Assembly (NCBI GenBank): GCA_009792885.1
Contig: WMCF01000030.1
Span: 4,504,891-4,568,890 of the forward strand
Source of the DNA: Eremophila alpestris peregrina
Lineage: Eukaryota > Chordata > Aves > Passeriformes > Alaudidae
Length of the DNA stretch: 64,000 nt
Reading direction: 5' to 3'
Shown here: positions 23,194-36,335 of the stretch, piece after piece
Layout: every line of letters starts with the position of its first letter
Position numbering within the stretch: the stretch's first letter is position 1
Translations under genes and position numbers: made by a program
Notes under the pieces: generated by a model
Told to the model about the DNA's origin: nothing
The model's input: only the letters and a program-made list of their open reading frames with translations
The model's database searches: none

Positions 23194-26100
23194 ATGGCGA
23201 GCCCCGCTGTGCTGGGGCTGCTGCCCCCCCTGAGCTCCCCGCCCGGCCCCAACCTGAACAACAACAACAACAACAACCAGGGCGTGAGGAAGTGCGGGTA
23301 CCTGCGCAAGCAGAAGCACGGCCACAAGCGCTTCTTCGTGCTGCGCGGCCCGGGCGGCGGCGGGGAGGAGGCGGGGGGCGCCCGGCTGGAGTACTACGAG
23401 AGCGAGAAGAAATGGAGGAACAAGTCCGGGGCGCCCAAGCGGGTGATCGCCCTGGACTCCTGCCTCAACATCAACAAGCGGGCGGACGCCAAGCACAAGT
23501 ACCTCATCGCCCTCTACACCAAGGACGAGTACTTCGCCGTGGCGGCCGAGAACGAGCAGGAGCAGGAGGGCTGGTACAGGGCTCTCACCGACCTGCTGAA
23601 CGAGGGCAAGGCGGCCTGCCAGGGGTCTCCCTACCGCCACCTCGCCTCCCCCTTCTCCTCCTCCTGCGGTGCGGCCGCCGCCTCCCTGGCCGCCGCCGGC
23701 GAAGACCTTAACTACGGGCTGATCGCGCCCGCCACCGCTGCCTACCGAGAGGTCTGGCAGGTGACGCTGAAGCCCAAAGGCTTGGGACAGAGTAAAAACC
23801 TCACCGGCGTCCACCGGCTCTGCCTCTCGGCCCGCACCATTGGGTTCGTGCGCCTCAATTGCGAGCTGCCCTCGGTCACGCTGCAGCTGATGAACATCCG
23901 CCGCTGCGGCCACTCCGACAGCTTCTTCTTCATCGAGGTGGGGCGCTCGGCCGCCACCGGCCCCGGTGAGCTCTGGATGCAAGCGGACGACTCGGTGGTG
24001 GCACAGAACATCCACGAGACCATCCTGGAGGCCATGAAGGCGCTGAAGGAGCTGTCCGAGTTCCGGCCCCGCAGCAAGAGCCAGTCCTCCTCCTCCTCTT
24101 CCTCCGGAGGGGCCGGCGGGCCCGGCGGCAGCGGTGCCTCCGCCACTCACCCCATCACCGTGCCCGGTCGCCGGCACCACCACCTGGTCAACCTGCCTCC
24201 CAGCCAGACCGGCCTCCTCCGCCGTTCCCGCACCGACAGCCTCGCCGCTGGCACCGGCACCAAGTGCACGCCGTGCCGGGTGAGAACAGCCAGCGAGGGC
24301 GACGGCTGCCGGGTGGGCTCTGCGGCCGGCAGCCCCATGAGCCCGGGCCCCGTGCGGACGCCCCTGAGCCGCTCGCACACGCTCAGCGGCGGCGGAGGGC
24401 GGCAGGCGGGGAAGCTGCTCCCGGTGCTGGCCGGCGGTGGCGGCGGCGGGCTGCAGAGCAGCCGCTCCATGTCCATGCCCGCCTCCCACTCGCCCCCCTC
24501 CGCCACCAGCCCCATCAGCCTTTCGTCCAGTAGCGGCCTCGGCTCCGAGCCTGCCCACCCGCATCACCCGCAGCGCCCGTCCAGCGGCAGCGCCTCCGTG
24601 TCCGGCTCCCCCAGCGACGCCGGCTTTATGTCTTTCGACGAGTACGGTTCCAGCCCAGGCGGCGACCTCCGGCCCTTCTCCTCCTCCTCCACTGCCAGCA
24701 ACCGCAGCAACACCCCCGAGTCGGTGGCCGAGACCCCCCCAGTGCGGGACCCGGGGGGCGGCACCGACCTCTACGGCTACATGGCGATGGAGCGGCCCCC
24801 GAGTGGCCGCCTCTGCTACCGGCCGTGCCCCGACGCTGCCAGCGACAGGTGCCATCGGAAGCGGACCTACTCTCTGACCACGCCGTGCCGGCAGCGACCC
24901 GCTGCGCCGCAGGTTTCCTCCGCCTCCCTCGACGAGTACACGCTGATGCGCGCCACCTTCGCCGGCAGCGCCGGCCGCCTCTTCCCTTCCTGCCAAGCCG
25001 GGGCTTCCCCCAAAATGACCTACACCCCCTACCCCGAGGACTACGGGGACATCGAGATCGGTTCTCACCGCAGCTCCGGCAGCAGCAGCACCAATCTGGG
25101 CCCGCCGGCAGTGGGTGGAGGAGGGGGAGATGATGATGGCTACATGCCCATGACCCCCGGCGTGGCCGCAGCCTTAGGACAGGGAAGCCGAGGCAGCGAT
25201 GATTACATGCCCATGAGCCCCACCAGCGTGTCTGCGCCCAAGCAGATCCTGCAGCCGCGGGCAGGGGTGGGTAGCGGGTCCCCGGGGAACGGGAGCAGCT
25301 ACAAGACCAGCTCGCCTGGGGAGAGCTCCCCTGACGATAGCGGGTACATGCGGATGTGGTGCGGCTCCAAGTTGTCTGTGGAGAGCTCAGATGGGAGGCT
25401 GAGTAACGGTGACTATATCAATATGTCTCCTCGGGAACCCCAGAATGTGCCCCAAGCTCCTTCCCTCACCCCCCCAGACTTCTTTTTTGCCCCTTCAGGG
25501 CACGGGTCCAGTGAGCCCCCAAAGCCCAGCTGCTATTCTTACAGTTCCTTACCCCGCTCCTACAAGAGTCAGGGCTTGGCGAAGGACAGCGACCAGTACG
25601 TCTTCATGAATTCCCCGGGGAGGATGATCCCGGAGGAGGCGGTGTGTGGAGCGAGCCAGTTGCCTGCGGGCACCTTCGCTCCCTCCAGCCACACGGTGCC
25701 TTCGCCCCTGCGGCACAGCCGGACCGAGAGCTTCCTTAGCCAGCGGTGCCAGCGGGTGGCCCGGCCCAGCCGCCTCTCTCTGGAGACCTTGCGGACGGTG
25801 CTGCCCAGCATGAACGAGCACCCTCTGCCGCCTGAGCCCAAGAGCCCTGGTGAATACATCAACATTGACTTTGGGGATGCTGCCGTCTATTCTCCCCCCT
25901 CGCTGCCTGCTGACAGCCCAGCCTCCTCCCTGGGCTCAGGCACGGGGCAGAGGCGCTCCCCTCTCTCTGACTACATGAACATTGACTTTGGGTCACAGTC
26001 ACCCTCCCAGTCGGGCACGGTCTCAGTGGGCTCCTTGGAAGCTCTCTCTCCAGGTTCTTCTTCCGGCACCAGCCAGCCCAGTGGGCGCTACCTGAAGGCT

Positions 26101-26704
26101 GCTGTAGGGGTGGCTTGTTCATCCAGCCCATCGGATGGTGGGGATTACACCGAAATGACCTTTGGCATGGCCACTACCCCACCTCAGCCCATCATTCAGA
26201 AACCAGAAAGCGCCCGGGTCACCAGCCCTACATCTGGGTTGAAGAGGCTCACCCTCTCTGGGGTGGAGGCTTTCATTCTCTCCAGCCCTCCCCCAGACCC
26301 GAATCGGGGGGCCAAAGTAATCCGGGCAGATCCCCAGGGGCGGAGAAGGCACAGCTCAGAAACTTTCTCCTCTACCACCACTGTGACCCCAGTGTCCCCC
26401 TCCTTCGCACACAACCCCAAACGACACAACTCAGCCTCGGTGGAGAACGTGTCCCTCAGGAAAAGCGAAGGCCTGGAGGAGGAGCAGGGTAGCAGTCCCA
26501 TGTGCCGGGAGACGTCGGCTGGCTTCCAGAATGGCCTCAACTACATTGCCATTGATGTGGTGGATGGGTCCCTGGCAAACTGTGACAAATCCAGGTTGAA
26601 AGCTAGGCACCTCCTGAATGGGGGCATCAATGGAGTAGAGATGAGCACCTATGCCAGCATAGACTTTCTGTCTCACAACCTGAAAGAAGCCAGTGCCGTG
26701 AAAG
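23194..26704 (+). CDS. IRS2: Insulin receptor substrate 2, coding exon 1
   Basis: Cytoplasmic docking protein phosphorylated by insulin and IGF1 receptors, which recruits PI3K, GRB2 and SHP2. It starts at ATG 23,194 (G at -3 and +4) with MASP and a seven-Asn run (residues 22-28), as in IRS2 rather than IRS1. The PH domain is about residues 31-136 (KCGYLRKQKHGHKRFFVLR) and the PTB domain about 184-289. The IRS2-specific kinase-binding core YTPYPEDYGDIEIG starts at Y610 and has Y613 and Y617. YxxM-type PI3K sites are Y529, Y582, Y650, Y671, Y718, Y741, Y802 and Y985. GRB2-type YINI is at Y888, a related YMNI at Y927, and C-terminal SHP2-type sites are YIAI Y1117 and YASI Y1153. The exon ends AAAG|GTGAGT. 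The spliced protein is 1171 aa; human IRS2 is about 1338, the difference lying in Ala/Pro/Gly-rich linkers. Confidence 0.97.
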
Positions 26705-28109
26705 GTGAGTAGCTACGTCTGACAGTGTCTGCTGTGTATTTGTGCTTTCTGTTTACCATCACAAGGTTATGTGTTGTTGTGTAGAGCACTATCCCTCTTT
26801 GCTTCCTTAAAAATCACTTTTATCCATTTTTACATGTCCTGTAATAAGCAGTCTTGGAGGAATTTGGTGGCTCTTTGTATGAAGAAAAGGGTTTAATTTT
26901 GGAATATATATTCATGTTGCAATACTACTGTGCCATTATTATGTGTTTATACTTCTGGATACTCCAGGAGAAGTTGCTGTTTACACAGTTTGTATGTTTG
27001 GGCTGTATTCAAAGTTTTGTTAAGTAAGATTTTGGAAAGTGTTTGGAAAATGTGACCTAAAAACTTTATGTTAAAGCAGCTTCTAAATACTATTTAAAAA
27101 TGTAGAATGATTGATTTAAAAACAGGGTTGTTTGACTGTGGACATCCGATTACAGAAACAGTCCTTGGCTCTCTAGCTGAGAAGGTCTGTAATATCAGAT
27201 TGAGAAGGATGAATTTAATATCATGGTTTTGAAATACCTGTTGCAAAAGTTTAACAGTAAATCATAATGAGCATGGAATGTGAATTTAAGAAATGGTAAT
27301 TCTTTCCAGAAGTTACTATATGCTTGAGCTGCTGTATGCTGTAGCACATATTTCACTTAAGGGCCCAGCCTGTGTTGGTGTGTAACATGTTCCAATTGAT
27401 GGCTCATGGATTGCAAATGCTGAGTGTCAGACTGAAGAAATCTGAAACTTAGGGTGAGAGAGAATTCTGATTTTCAGTATGTAGCTATTTCTTTAATTAG
27501 GTGCTGGTTATGCTGAAAAAAAAAAGAAGGAAAGAAACAAATACCGTTCCTTCTTCCCCAAAACAGTACTCCACCTTCTCTTAGTGAGTGAGGGTTTGTA
27601 CACAAGTGGTTGAGGGACTGGTTGAGGATGGCACAGGACAGCCAGTCTGTCAAGGAAGAAAAGTTAATAATGAGACACTTGAAAGGATTTTCTTGGCTCT
27701 TGTATTTATGCAAGACGTGGTAGTCAAACCCTTATGCACAGATAGCTGTGATATGTGTTTATGGGTATAGCTGTTTATTGGGTGAAATGACAAAGCCATG
27801 TAGTAGTTGCTTGGAGGAGAGTAGTAGTATTCAGAGTGCTGATAGAGGCATTCAGAACAAGTGAGCAGCAAAAGCTTGTAAGAGCCACTTGCAGTTTTTC
27901 TTTTTCCTTGTGTTTCCTTAGTAGCTAGTTGATTTTGAAGAAGAAAATATTTTCTCTTTTGATAGGAAGTACAGGAAGATGGAAAAGATGAGAGATCCAC
28001 CGTTTGCAGAGCAAGCTTTGAACCTAATTAAGACGAGAGGATTTGTTGAATGCAATATCAGAGTTTGAAAAGATGAAGGCTTATTCTGAATGACTGGAAG
28101 GGTTGAGGG

Positions 28110-28620
28110 CCGAGCCTTATTTGTCTTTTGCTTTTAGTTTTGCTGGGGTCGCTTTCAGGATCCTTGCGGCTTGCCCGAGCCCGGTGCGGATGCTGCAGCC
28201 GCCGCTCCCGTTGCCCGGCCTTGGGATGGCGGTCCCGGGCGCCAGCAGACGATCACGCCCCTTTGCTTTGCAAACGGATTTTTCGCAGAAACGAGGAGCT
28301 TGTCTCGAGCCACCTACAGCCCCAATTGCAAATGAAGCCCGGTGTTGGGAAAGAGCTATTTCCACAGCGTTCCCCAAGCTGCTGACCCTGGGTGGGGGGC
28401 GGGGGGCGGGTACCGGGAAAACCCGGCGCGGGAGCGCGGCAGGCGGCACGCGGGAACGGGAGCGGCGGCGGTCAGATAAGGAGAGGGGAACGACCGCTGT
28501 CCTTCCCATCCTGTAAACAAAAGGATAATGCAGAGAACGCAGCCGTGTCAATGTGGTGCGCGGCTTACAGCGAAGAGGGCTCAGTGCTGCCGCTGCGTGT
28601 GTTTGTCCAAGGACGGTTAT
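28110..28620. promoter_or_regulatory. Intronic CpG island with G-quadruplex and FOX motif
   Basis: About 500 bp of CpG-rich DNA 1.4 kb into intron 1, isolated from the main island by AT-rich sequence. It carries four G runs with single-base loops at 28,390-28,410, and a forkhead consensus TGTAAACAA at 28,512-28,520. A GATA-type site (AGATAAGG) lies near 28,473. It is a candidate intronic enhancer or alternative promoter. FOXO is a known activator of IRS2, so the forkhead site is a plausible feedback element, but this is inference. Confidence 0.5.
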
Positions 28621-31600
28621 AGGCTTGCCTTATTTTAATATTTAATCTGCATGTGTGTTTGTTTTTCCTCTTTCCCGTAAGCTTCTAAACGCAGATCACA
28701 TGGAGGAGTGGTGCGGGGAGGCTCGTTGGGATTGACCCTATCTGTAGGAGGTGGGCTGTCTTCTCCAGCACCTCGCTTCCCTGAGAAGGGTGCCAGCCTG
28801 TAGGGTGCACTCAGAGGTACGGGATGCAGGGATGGATGGATGGAACCAGAGTCAGGTCAAGGTAGTAAGGAAGAACCTCACACCATCAGCATCCTCAGCC
28901 AACAGTGGGTTGGGTACCAAAAACGGGGCATCAGGTTAATTGCACTTGTGGCAGCCAGACTGGGAGAGTCACAGCATGGGGAAGGAGAAGTACATCATAA
29001 AGGACTTCTTTGGTGTAAGTTTAATCAAACAATAAACTTCTGCAAATTTCCTAGTTTCCCTTTTGGTTTTCATTGGGATTTCACACTAAAGTTTGTTTAT
29101 GGAAAGTCTTCTGCCAGTGCCTGAAATGGTAAAAAAAATTAGAACTTTGCTAATGTATTTGAGTTTCAAACATTGTGATTTGGGAGACTACTAAGGGTTT
29201 CATGTTTTACTGAGAAACATACTCTGTTTAAAGAAAACTGTATTTTGCGCATAGACAAGATTATTTAAACAGTAGTAATTTGGGTAGATTTGAGAAAATC
29301 GATTTCTGTAAAAATTACTGATTTGCACAAGAAAGAGCGTATAATTAGCATTGTTTGTTTAGCTTGCACTTTTTTCAAACTTCGTTTTTAACCCCTTTAG
29401 AAAAGTGAGAAGTTTTACTTCAAGAGTGGTTTCTAGTAATTTTAAAAAGATAGAGAATCCACTTTTAACAGGAGACTCTGAGATACAGAGTATAAAAATG
29501 AGCTCCTTGTAATTACTTTCCCAGAAAATTAATATTTTGATTTGTGCAAAATACATGCAAAAATCAGTTTGAGTTCTTCTTTAAGGTTTGTAGCACTAGT
29601 TGTATTTTCATGTGGATAAATGTTTTAAGGGAAATTATTTGTATCATTTAAAGGTGGCTGGCTTTCACGTGTAGTGTGTTTCTCTGCTATCAGTAACTTG
29701 CCTCTGCTGTAGGGAGTGCTTTGCTTTTGGAAATCTCTGTCCATATTATCCTGTCATGGCAAGAGCAAGGAGTGCCTCCACAGCTGCTGTCAAAACAGAA
29801 CAGTTAAAAAGTTGCTCGAAATTATCGCTTTATTTGGTTTTACTGTGTTCTAAAAATGTGCAAATATTTAGGAGTTGGAGAAACAATTGCCTTCATCTGA
29901 TATGTAAATAAAATAATACTGTTATTGGTGGGTTAAAACTTGTTACTTGCTAATAACTAGCCTTTGTTCTTAAATTATGACTGCTTTTTTGCTTAGAAAC
30001 ATATGGACTGTGTATGGATTTCATTATTTATGGAGATATTTACACTCATTTTTCTCATAAAGTGTGAATTATTTATTCCAGTATATTTATGACAAATTAT
30101 ATTCAACAATGATGTGACCTTTTTATGGTGGATCTTAGTTCTGAAGTCAAAGTTGACGTTAAATACAAGTTTTGTTTCTGTCTCAGTGGAGTTAAGTTTT
30201 TACCCTTTGTGTGTAATCTTGGACTTCTTAATTAAGATTACCATTAAATATAGTGGGTGTATAATAGGGAATTTTCCTTAATCTATCAGATTAGGAAAAT
30301 CACCAGAGTGATCTTTAATTTTGTTTTCTTTTCCATTCACAGAGTGCTCTGTAGTTTTAACTTGCAAATGTTTCTAATAGTTGGTCTAGTTTTCTAAAAT
30401 TGAACAGATACTATGTGTAATAATGCAGAAAACCTTGAGGGTTCTTTCCCTTCTGTGTCAGTTTCTTTTGCTTTGATTTGTTTGAAGAAGTCATCGTCTG
30501 TAATGCATCTGCTTAAAATCGTAATAAGGTGATTTTTGATAATAATGATCCTTCCCTTGCACTTGCCTTGTCAATTAGCTTTTAGTTTTGTGAGGGTTTT
30601 ATGGTTGCACCTAAACAATAAAAAAAGCCTATCTTAAGAAATCTCTTCCTCTGTCTTTCTAATGGTGTTTTAGATTGTGGAAAACATAAGCTTTGTTTCC
30701 TTTTTCTTTGGGATTACTTTACACAATGAATTATATTATTAAGTTTGGGTTATTTTGGGTTTTTTTTGACCTCCTCTTCATATGGCAACTGCCAAAAAGT
30801 TTTGGTTCTCGAAGCAACATGAGAATACTTGTCTCTTTAATAAAATTAATGCCCATTTTAAAATGACTTCTTAAAAGTCTTAAAAGAACTACATGCTGTG
30901 TTAGAAATCTATACATCTTTTAATGTCTTTTTTGAATAAACACGTTGTAGTAGTTTCTCTTACTGTTAAGTTCTGTAAGAACATCAAACTAACAGCAGAA
31001 CTGAGCTACTTTGAATGACTTACATAGCTTGGGTTTTAAACTCACACTTAGAATTAAGAATTCAAGGTTTTCTTTCAAACATCTTAAAATTCGCTTACTT
31101 ACTTTCAGATGGGACTTTGCAGGTGTCCAAACCAAAATGGTTAGATCTGAACCTAGCAGTACCACTCACAAAACACAGAATGTAAACTGAAATTATCTAG
31201 GATTAAATGAGGCTTTTAATATTTTAAATTATGTTGATTATATGGATGTCAACTTGTTACAAGCAGATAGATTATCATTACATCTATTAGGTTTTTTTTT
31301 TTTTGCTTTATACTTTAAATTATGTTTAGCTATACTGCTCACAGAAAAAAATGTCATGGCTACTTTGAGTCATTTAAGATAAATTGGTATAGACCAGATT
31401 GAATGGTGGGTTTGTTCTAAAATGAAGCAGTACAGTCATAGCTCAAGGCAGAGGAAATGCTTAGGTTGATGATTGCTTCTGATTACTTGATTTCTTTCAA
31501 GATAGCTACAGAGACTAACATTTGTTTGAAAGTAAGAAGAATAAAGGAGTGTTTGAACAGAAAGAGTATTAGGGCATGTTTTATATGGTAGGGTCGGTTT

Positions 31601-34600
31601 GTTTTTGTTGCTTTTGGTTTTTTTTTTTTTTTTAAAGAAAAGACTAGTATGGGTTTCCTTACACTTGATTTACTCTTATTTTTAAATAGTGTTAATTACA
31701 CTGGAATGCTGAAGTGGTTTTTAAGCTGAAACACAGCAAGCATCCACATCTAGCCAGTTACTGTATGTAATCTAACTTCCCTCCCTATTCATCAGTTAAA
31801 TGGCAGCAAAATTACATCCAGGTATTTTCTGTCTATAAGTTCTTCTCTAAAAGCACCGTTAATATGTTTCTTTTTAAAGTAATAAACATATTTGAAAATG
31901 GTTATATCTGTGGGTTTTTCCTTCTGAATTTTTTGAAATATAGTATACTTTTTATGCTGGTTGTGCGTATTTTTTTTCTTTGTGTCTGTGTTCATTGTGT
32001 TAGTCATGATTTAGCAAATTTTGTGGAAGTTTTACCATGAAGTTGGTACACTGTGTAATAGCAATTTAAAGTGTATATGTTGACTGATTTGTTAAATAAG
32101 GATGTGCTCTTATGAGAGTTTCACAACTCTGCTGCTTTTTTTTTTTTTTTTCCTTGTAGTTCCTTACAGTGTTTGCTTAGAAGTGATCTGTGTATGCATG
32201 GAAATGAGTATTATCCCTTGAGTTTTTACAAGATGATGTAGTGACCTCCAAAGTTCAGATATGTTTTCTTTGTGTCTGTTGTCTGGCATTGTTGTAGTTA
32301 TTTTTAAAGTTTTGTGCATATGTGTGTAGGGGGTCAAGAGTGGCAGCTTTGAAAAGCCAAGTTCAGCTCAGTTAGTCCCCTTGTTGCCAGTTGCTGAAAA
32401 TGCTGTCTTTCCTGCAGCTGAGTTCTTAAAGGAAACTTAGTTTGTTTTGTTGTTGGTTTGTTTTTTTGTTGTTGGTCTGCCAGGCCTCTAGAGAACCAGC
32501 AGCAATAAACAGAACCAGCAAAGGTGACTGCTCCCATTGTCTTTTAAATGCAAGTTTAAAAGCTGCATCTCTGTCAGCTTTGGAGGAAGCCAGGATTACT
32601 GGTTTAGATTGTATTTGCAGTTTCCACACTAATACAGTAGAATGAATCCCTCAGTTGCAGGGTTGTATTTGTAGTTACTGCAAGCTTGTAAGACTTGGGT
32701 ATTACAAGCCTGATGCAAACCACAGAAACATCAATGCAAAGATTGCTTACATCTTTACAGAGGGTCACCTAAAAGTATTTCTTGGCATGTTAAAGTGCCT
32801 AACACATCTAGTAACATTTGAGTCTTGCTCAAAGACAGCAGGAGTTCATATTCTCTGTGTAGCCAGTTACACAGTAATGAGTAACTTTCCTGAAGACTAA
32901 GTGCCTGCTTATTTCCATGGAGTTATGCTATTGCTTGGTAGCTCAGGTGGTACTAAACTGGGACTGTTTAGGAAAGATTTTTAATTTGATGATAAGAAAT
33001 CCCTTTAGAAATGAATTTAAAAGACTAAGGACAATACTTGGAGTTCTGTTACTATTTTTGCTTTAAAAAATACTTCAAGACATTCTCATTTTTTTTATCA
33101 GTAATGATGACCCCCAATTGTGTATAGCTGTATCAAAAATAGTAATTTTTTAAAATCAACTTTTTGCTCACAGTGCAGGGCAAATACATTCTGGAAAGAG
33201 GCTTGTTACAAATGAAGAGTGTGGAGATACTTTCCAAAATAAACATCTTTGATGCTAGAGTGATTTTTTTTGTTTGTTTGTTTTCAAATTTTGAATTGCC
33301 CATCTCAGTTAAATAAAAGTTATTTGAGTGCATTTTTTATCTCAGTAAATCATTCACAAAAATAGTTAGGAAAAAAACAACCCAAACCACAAACCTAAGC
33401 CCCCACCTCTGATGGTAACATCTACACTGCAAAAGAGTAATGTAATAGCTTTATTGCATAGATTAGGAATGATTCAGTGTTTTGTTTACATTATTTGTCA
33501 ATCTCTTCAGCATCCTAGAGGAGAACACTTCCTTCCTGGCAGATGGCAGCCCCAGGGCCATGCACCTGCCATTACAAGCACTACACACTAGTAATCTACC
33601 CCAGCATCGCTGTTGACAAGAGCCTAATGATTGGAGACTGTCTGCCTGACAGCCTAAACAAAATAGGAACGTATTTGTCCTTCAGTGAGGGTCTGAGAGA
33701 TCTTAGGTAGGACCTTCAGGACAGTATTCTGAAAAATTATCATGGGACTCAGTTCAGACCTCTTTGGTAGTGTTTGTAGTATGAGCCGCTTGTAAGATGA
33801 TGCTTCAAAAAGCAAACTGTGCCTTGAGGAAGGGATTTTGTGTTTCTCTGGCAGAGTGGTATCTGACATGTATTAATGGCTCAGTGTTGATGGGAGGAAG
33901 AGTTGTGAGAGCGCTGGCTGTGTGCTGTCCTCTGCAGCAGCACACTCTGCCCTCGCTGGGAGCAGGGACTTGGATGCACTGCGCTGGTAAATGGAGCCAT
34001 GAGCTCTGTTAGAGAGTCAGAATGTCTCTGTAATTGTTTGAGTGGTGTGTGTGGTGTTTGCATAATGCATTCCTGTTTCAGTAATTTGGTTTGTAATTTT
34101 ATATGTTTTCATTATGACATCAGACCACAGTCTCTTACCTTATTTTTTGTTAATTTCTCTTTCACATATATGTGCGTTTGCTCTTCTCTTCTTGAAACTA
34201 GTGTGGGCCATGTTTCTAGGGGACACTACCCAAGGCAAGGGTATCTTTGAACTAGGCCAGGATGTTCTTTGCTAAATTTAAAAACTACCCAAATATTACC
34301 CAGAGTTTGTAGGGTATTAAGCAGGATTACATGACGCACGGATTAGACATTGTTGAGCAGCTTGTTTTTGTTTGAAGAGGTCAGAAATGGAGGCACTGGG
34401 GCTCTAGTGTGATGCCAAAATAGCAAACTTGCTGATAATCACAAACAGCAGAAGTTTCTTAGAAACAGTAGAACACTTCGGAGAATCTTCCAAGCTTTCT
34501 CCAAGTGATGTTTTAGTAAAATTTGTTTGATAGGCCGTGTTTCTTGAATAAAATCAAGCCACTCTGACAGATAGGTGCTGTAATGATGAATGTAAGGTAA

Positions 34601-34958
34601 AAACTCACTGTTCTATAGAGTTTCAGTTTCCAAATCTGTTTCACAAGTACTTTAAAGTAGACTAAGAATACTACTATAAGTGCAACTTGAGGCAGAGGAC
34701 TTTGATTCTCTTCAGCCAAAGACAAATCAAGAAATCATTCCAGTTAGAGTGGGAAAATCATGTCAATGAAGTAAGATCTAAGCTGGTTTAGATTTGTCTC
34801 TTACATTGTGTCCTCTGAGGCAGTATATTATTTTAAAAAGTGTTTTTGACAGTCATGATGTCTGCATTGTCAAGGTAACATAGGGAATCAGAATTATGAG
34901 GACTTCTTTTCTGTTTTGGGTTGGGTTGGTTTGTTGGTGTTTTTTGTGGTTTTTTTTT

Positions 34959-34976
34959 TGGTTGGTTGGTTGGTTT
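34959..34976 (+). repeat. (GGTT)n microsatellite
   Basis: Four to five GGTT units following a T run within IRS2 intron 1. Confidence 0.7.
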
Positions 34977-36319
34977 TGCTTTGAATCGAGGCTATTTCTC
35001 AACAGAAGTCACAATATTGATTGAACAAGATCTATGACAGCCTTTTGGGACTGGGTTAGGCTTAACTCTTATGTGGAAGGCAGTGGTGTTGAATAAGTTG
35101 CTCAAAACCAAGAAAACAATAGTGGTTTTGGTTTGGTTTGCCTTCACTGATGGAGATAATTTAGGCTATAGAAACTTACTTGCCATAACTGGTAATGCTG
35201 CATTTTAGCATTATTTAAAAGAATAAGAGTAGAATTGACAAATGGTTGCAAACCTCACCACTTTTCTAGTTAATGCATAACTTTTACATCACCCAACTGA
35301 CTACTTCAAATACTGTGATCTCTCCCATGCTTGAATTACTGAGAAGTTACAGAGTGAATTTCTTATGTAGTCTTTCTGCTAGTTCTTCTGGTCGTGATTT
35401 TTTCAAAAACTCCAGTGAGTTGTTTTTATTTTACTTCAAAAGGCAAACCAATATTAGGTGATGTCTCTAACCAAAATTTTCACTTACACCTAAAAAAGAC
35501 TTCTTGCAATGGAATAATGAGATTTGTAACTGGAAGGTGGAGATAGTTTTTCTGAAGGTCAGTTGAGCTCAGTTGTGTTGTACCATCATTCATTTTTACA
35601 TCATAAACATTTGTTAAAGTTTATAGGAGGGTGGACTTGTATCTTCTATAAGAGCTTTCATTCCTGAGCAATTAATTCTGCCGAAATTAATGAAATATAG
35701 CTATAAGAATACTGTCTCTTTAGCATAACAAAAAGAAAAGTTACGCTTCCATTGTAACAATCCTGTAAAATGATGAAGATTAGTCTTGGTGATTACTGAA
35801 AAAGTTGTTCGTGAACTATGAAAAGTCACTTAGTTTAAAATTATTTACAACTAATTAGTTTTAATCCAGCATAAAACATTTATGTTTGGATTTGGAGTCA
35901 GTCTTGTATAACAGTACAGTTACGTAATTTTCTGAATGCTGAAGTTACAGAATTAGTGATCATGACTTTAACAATAGTTATAGAAAATAAACTGGGTGGA
36001 GGAGCATTAGGAATAAATATATATATATGACCCTGATGCGCAGAATGCTTGAAACAATTGGCCGTGAACTTAAAACTGTTAGTACTTACTGTTTTACAAT
36101 CCCAATAGTCTAGCAGTTACTCTCACAAATACCAGAGAGACTCTTAACATACTCTTATGAGCTCTAGGATAATATTGCTTTCTTTTGCATATCTACAGAA
36201 GGGTGACATAATAGACAGTTCTGTTTTAATCTTCAAATGTCAACTGGAAAATTGAGTAAAAATGAGCTTTTAACTTTGAATTATGTGTTTTCATATAAAT
36301 GGTAGATTGTGTGGGCTCT

Positions 36320-36335
36320 AAATAAATAAATAAAT
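36320..36335 (+). repeat. (AAAT)n microsatellite
   Basis: Four tandem AAAT units in IRS2 intron 1. Confidence 0.7.

Larger units (their letters stand above)
21180..25400. promoter_or_regulatory. IRS2: Main IRS2 CpG island
   Basis: GC- and CpG-rich DNA spans the IRS2 promoter, the 5' leader and about two thirds of the coding exon. CpG density falls off along the 3' part of exon 1. Vertebrate IRS2 genes characteristically start in large CpG islands. The composition produces many long spurious ORFs on both strands, including one antisense frame open for 669 codons; none shows a domain. Confidence 0.85.

Noticed and set aside
23059..25068. 669-codon antisense ORF opposite IRS2 exon 1
   Set aside because: It lies over CpG-rich coding DNA where stop codons are rare on every frame. 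It is Gly/Ala/Val-rich with no domain and reads against a well-supported gene, so it is a composition shadow.
28117..28551. ORFs on both strands over the intronic CpG island
   Set aside because: No family resemblance; explained by local GC content.
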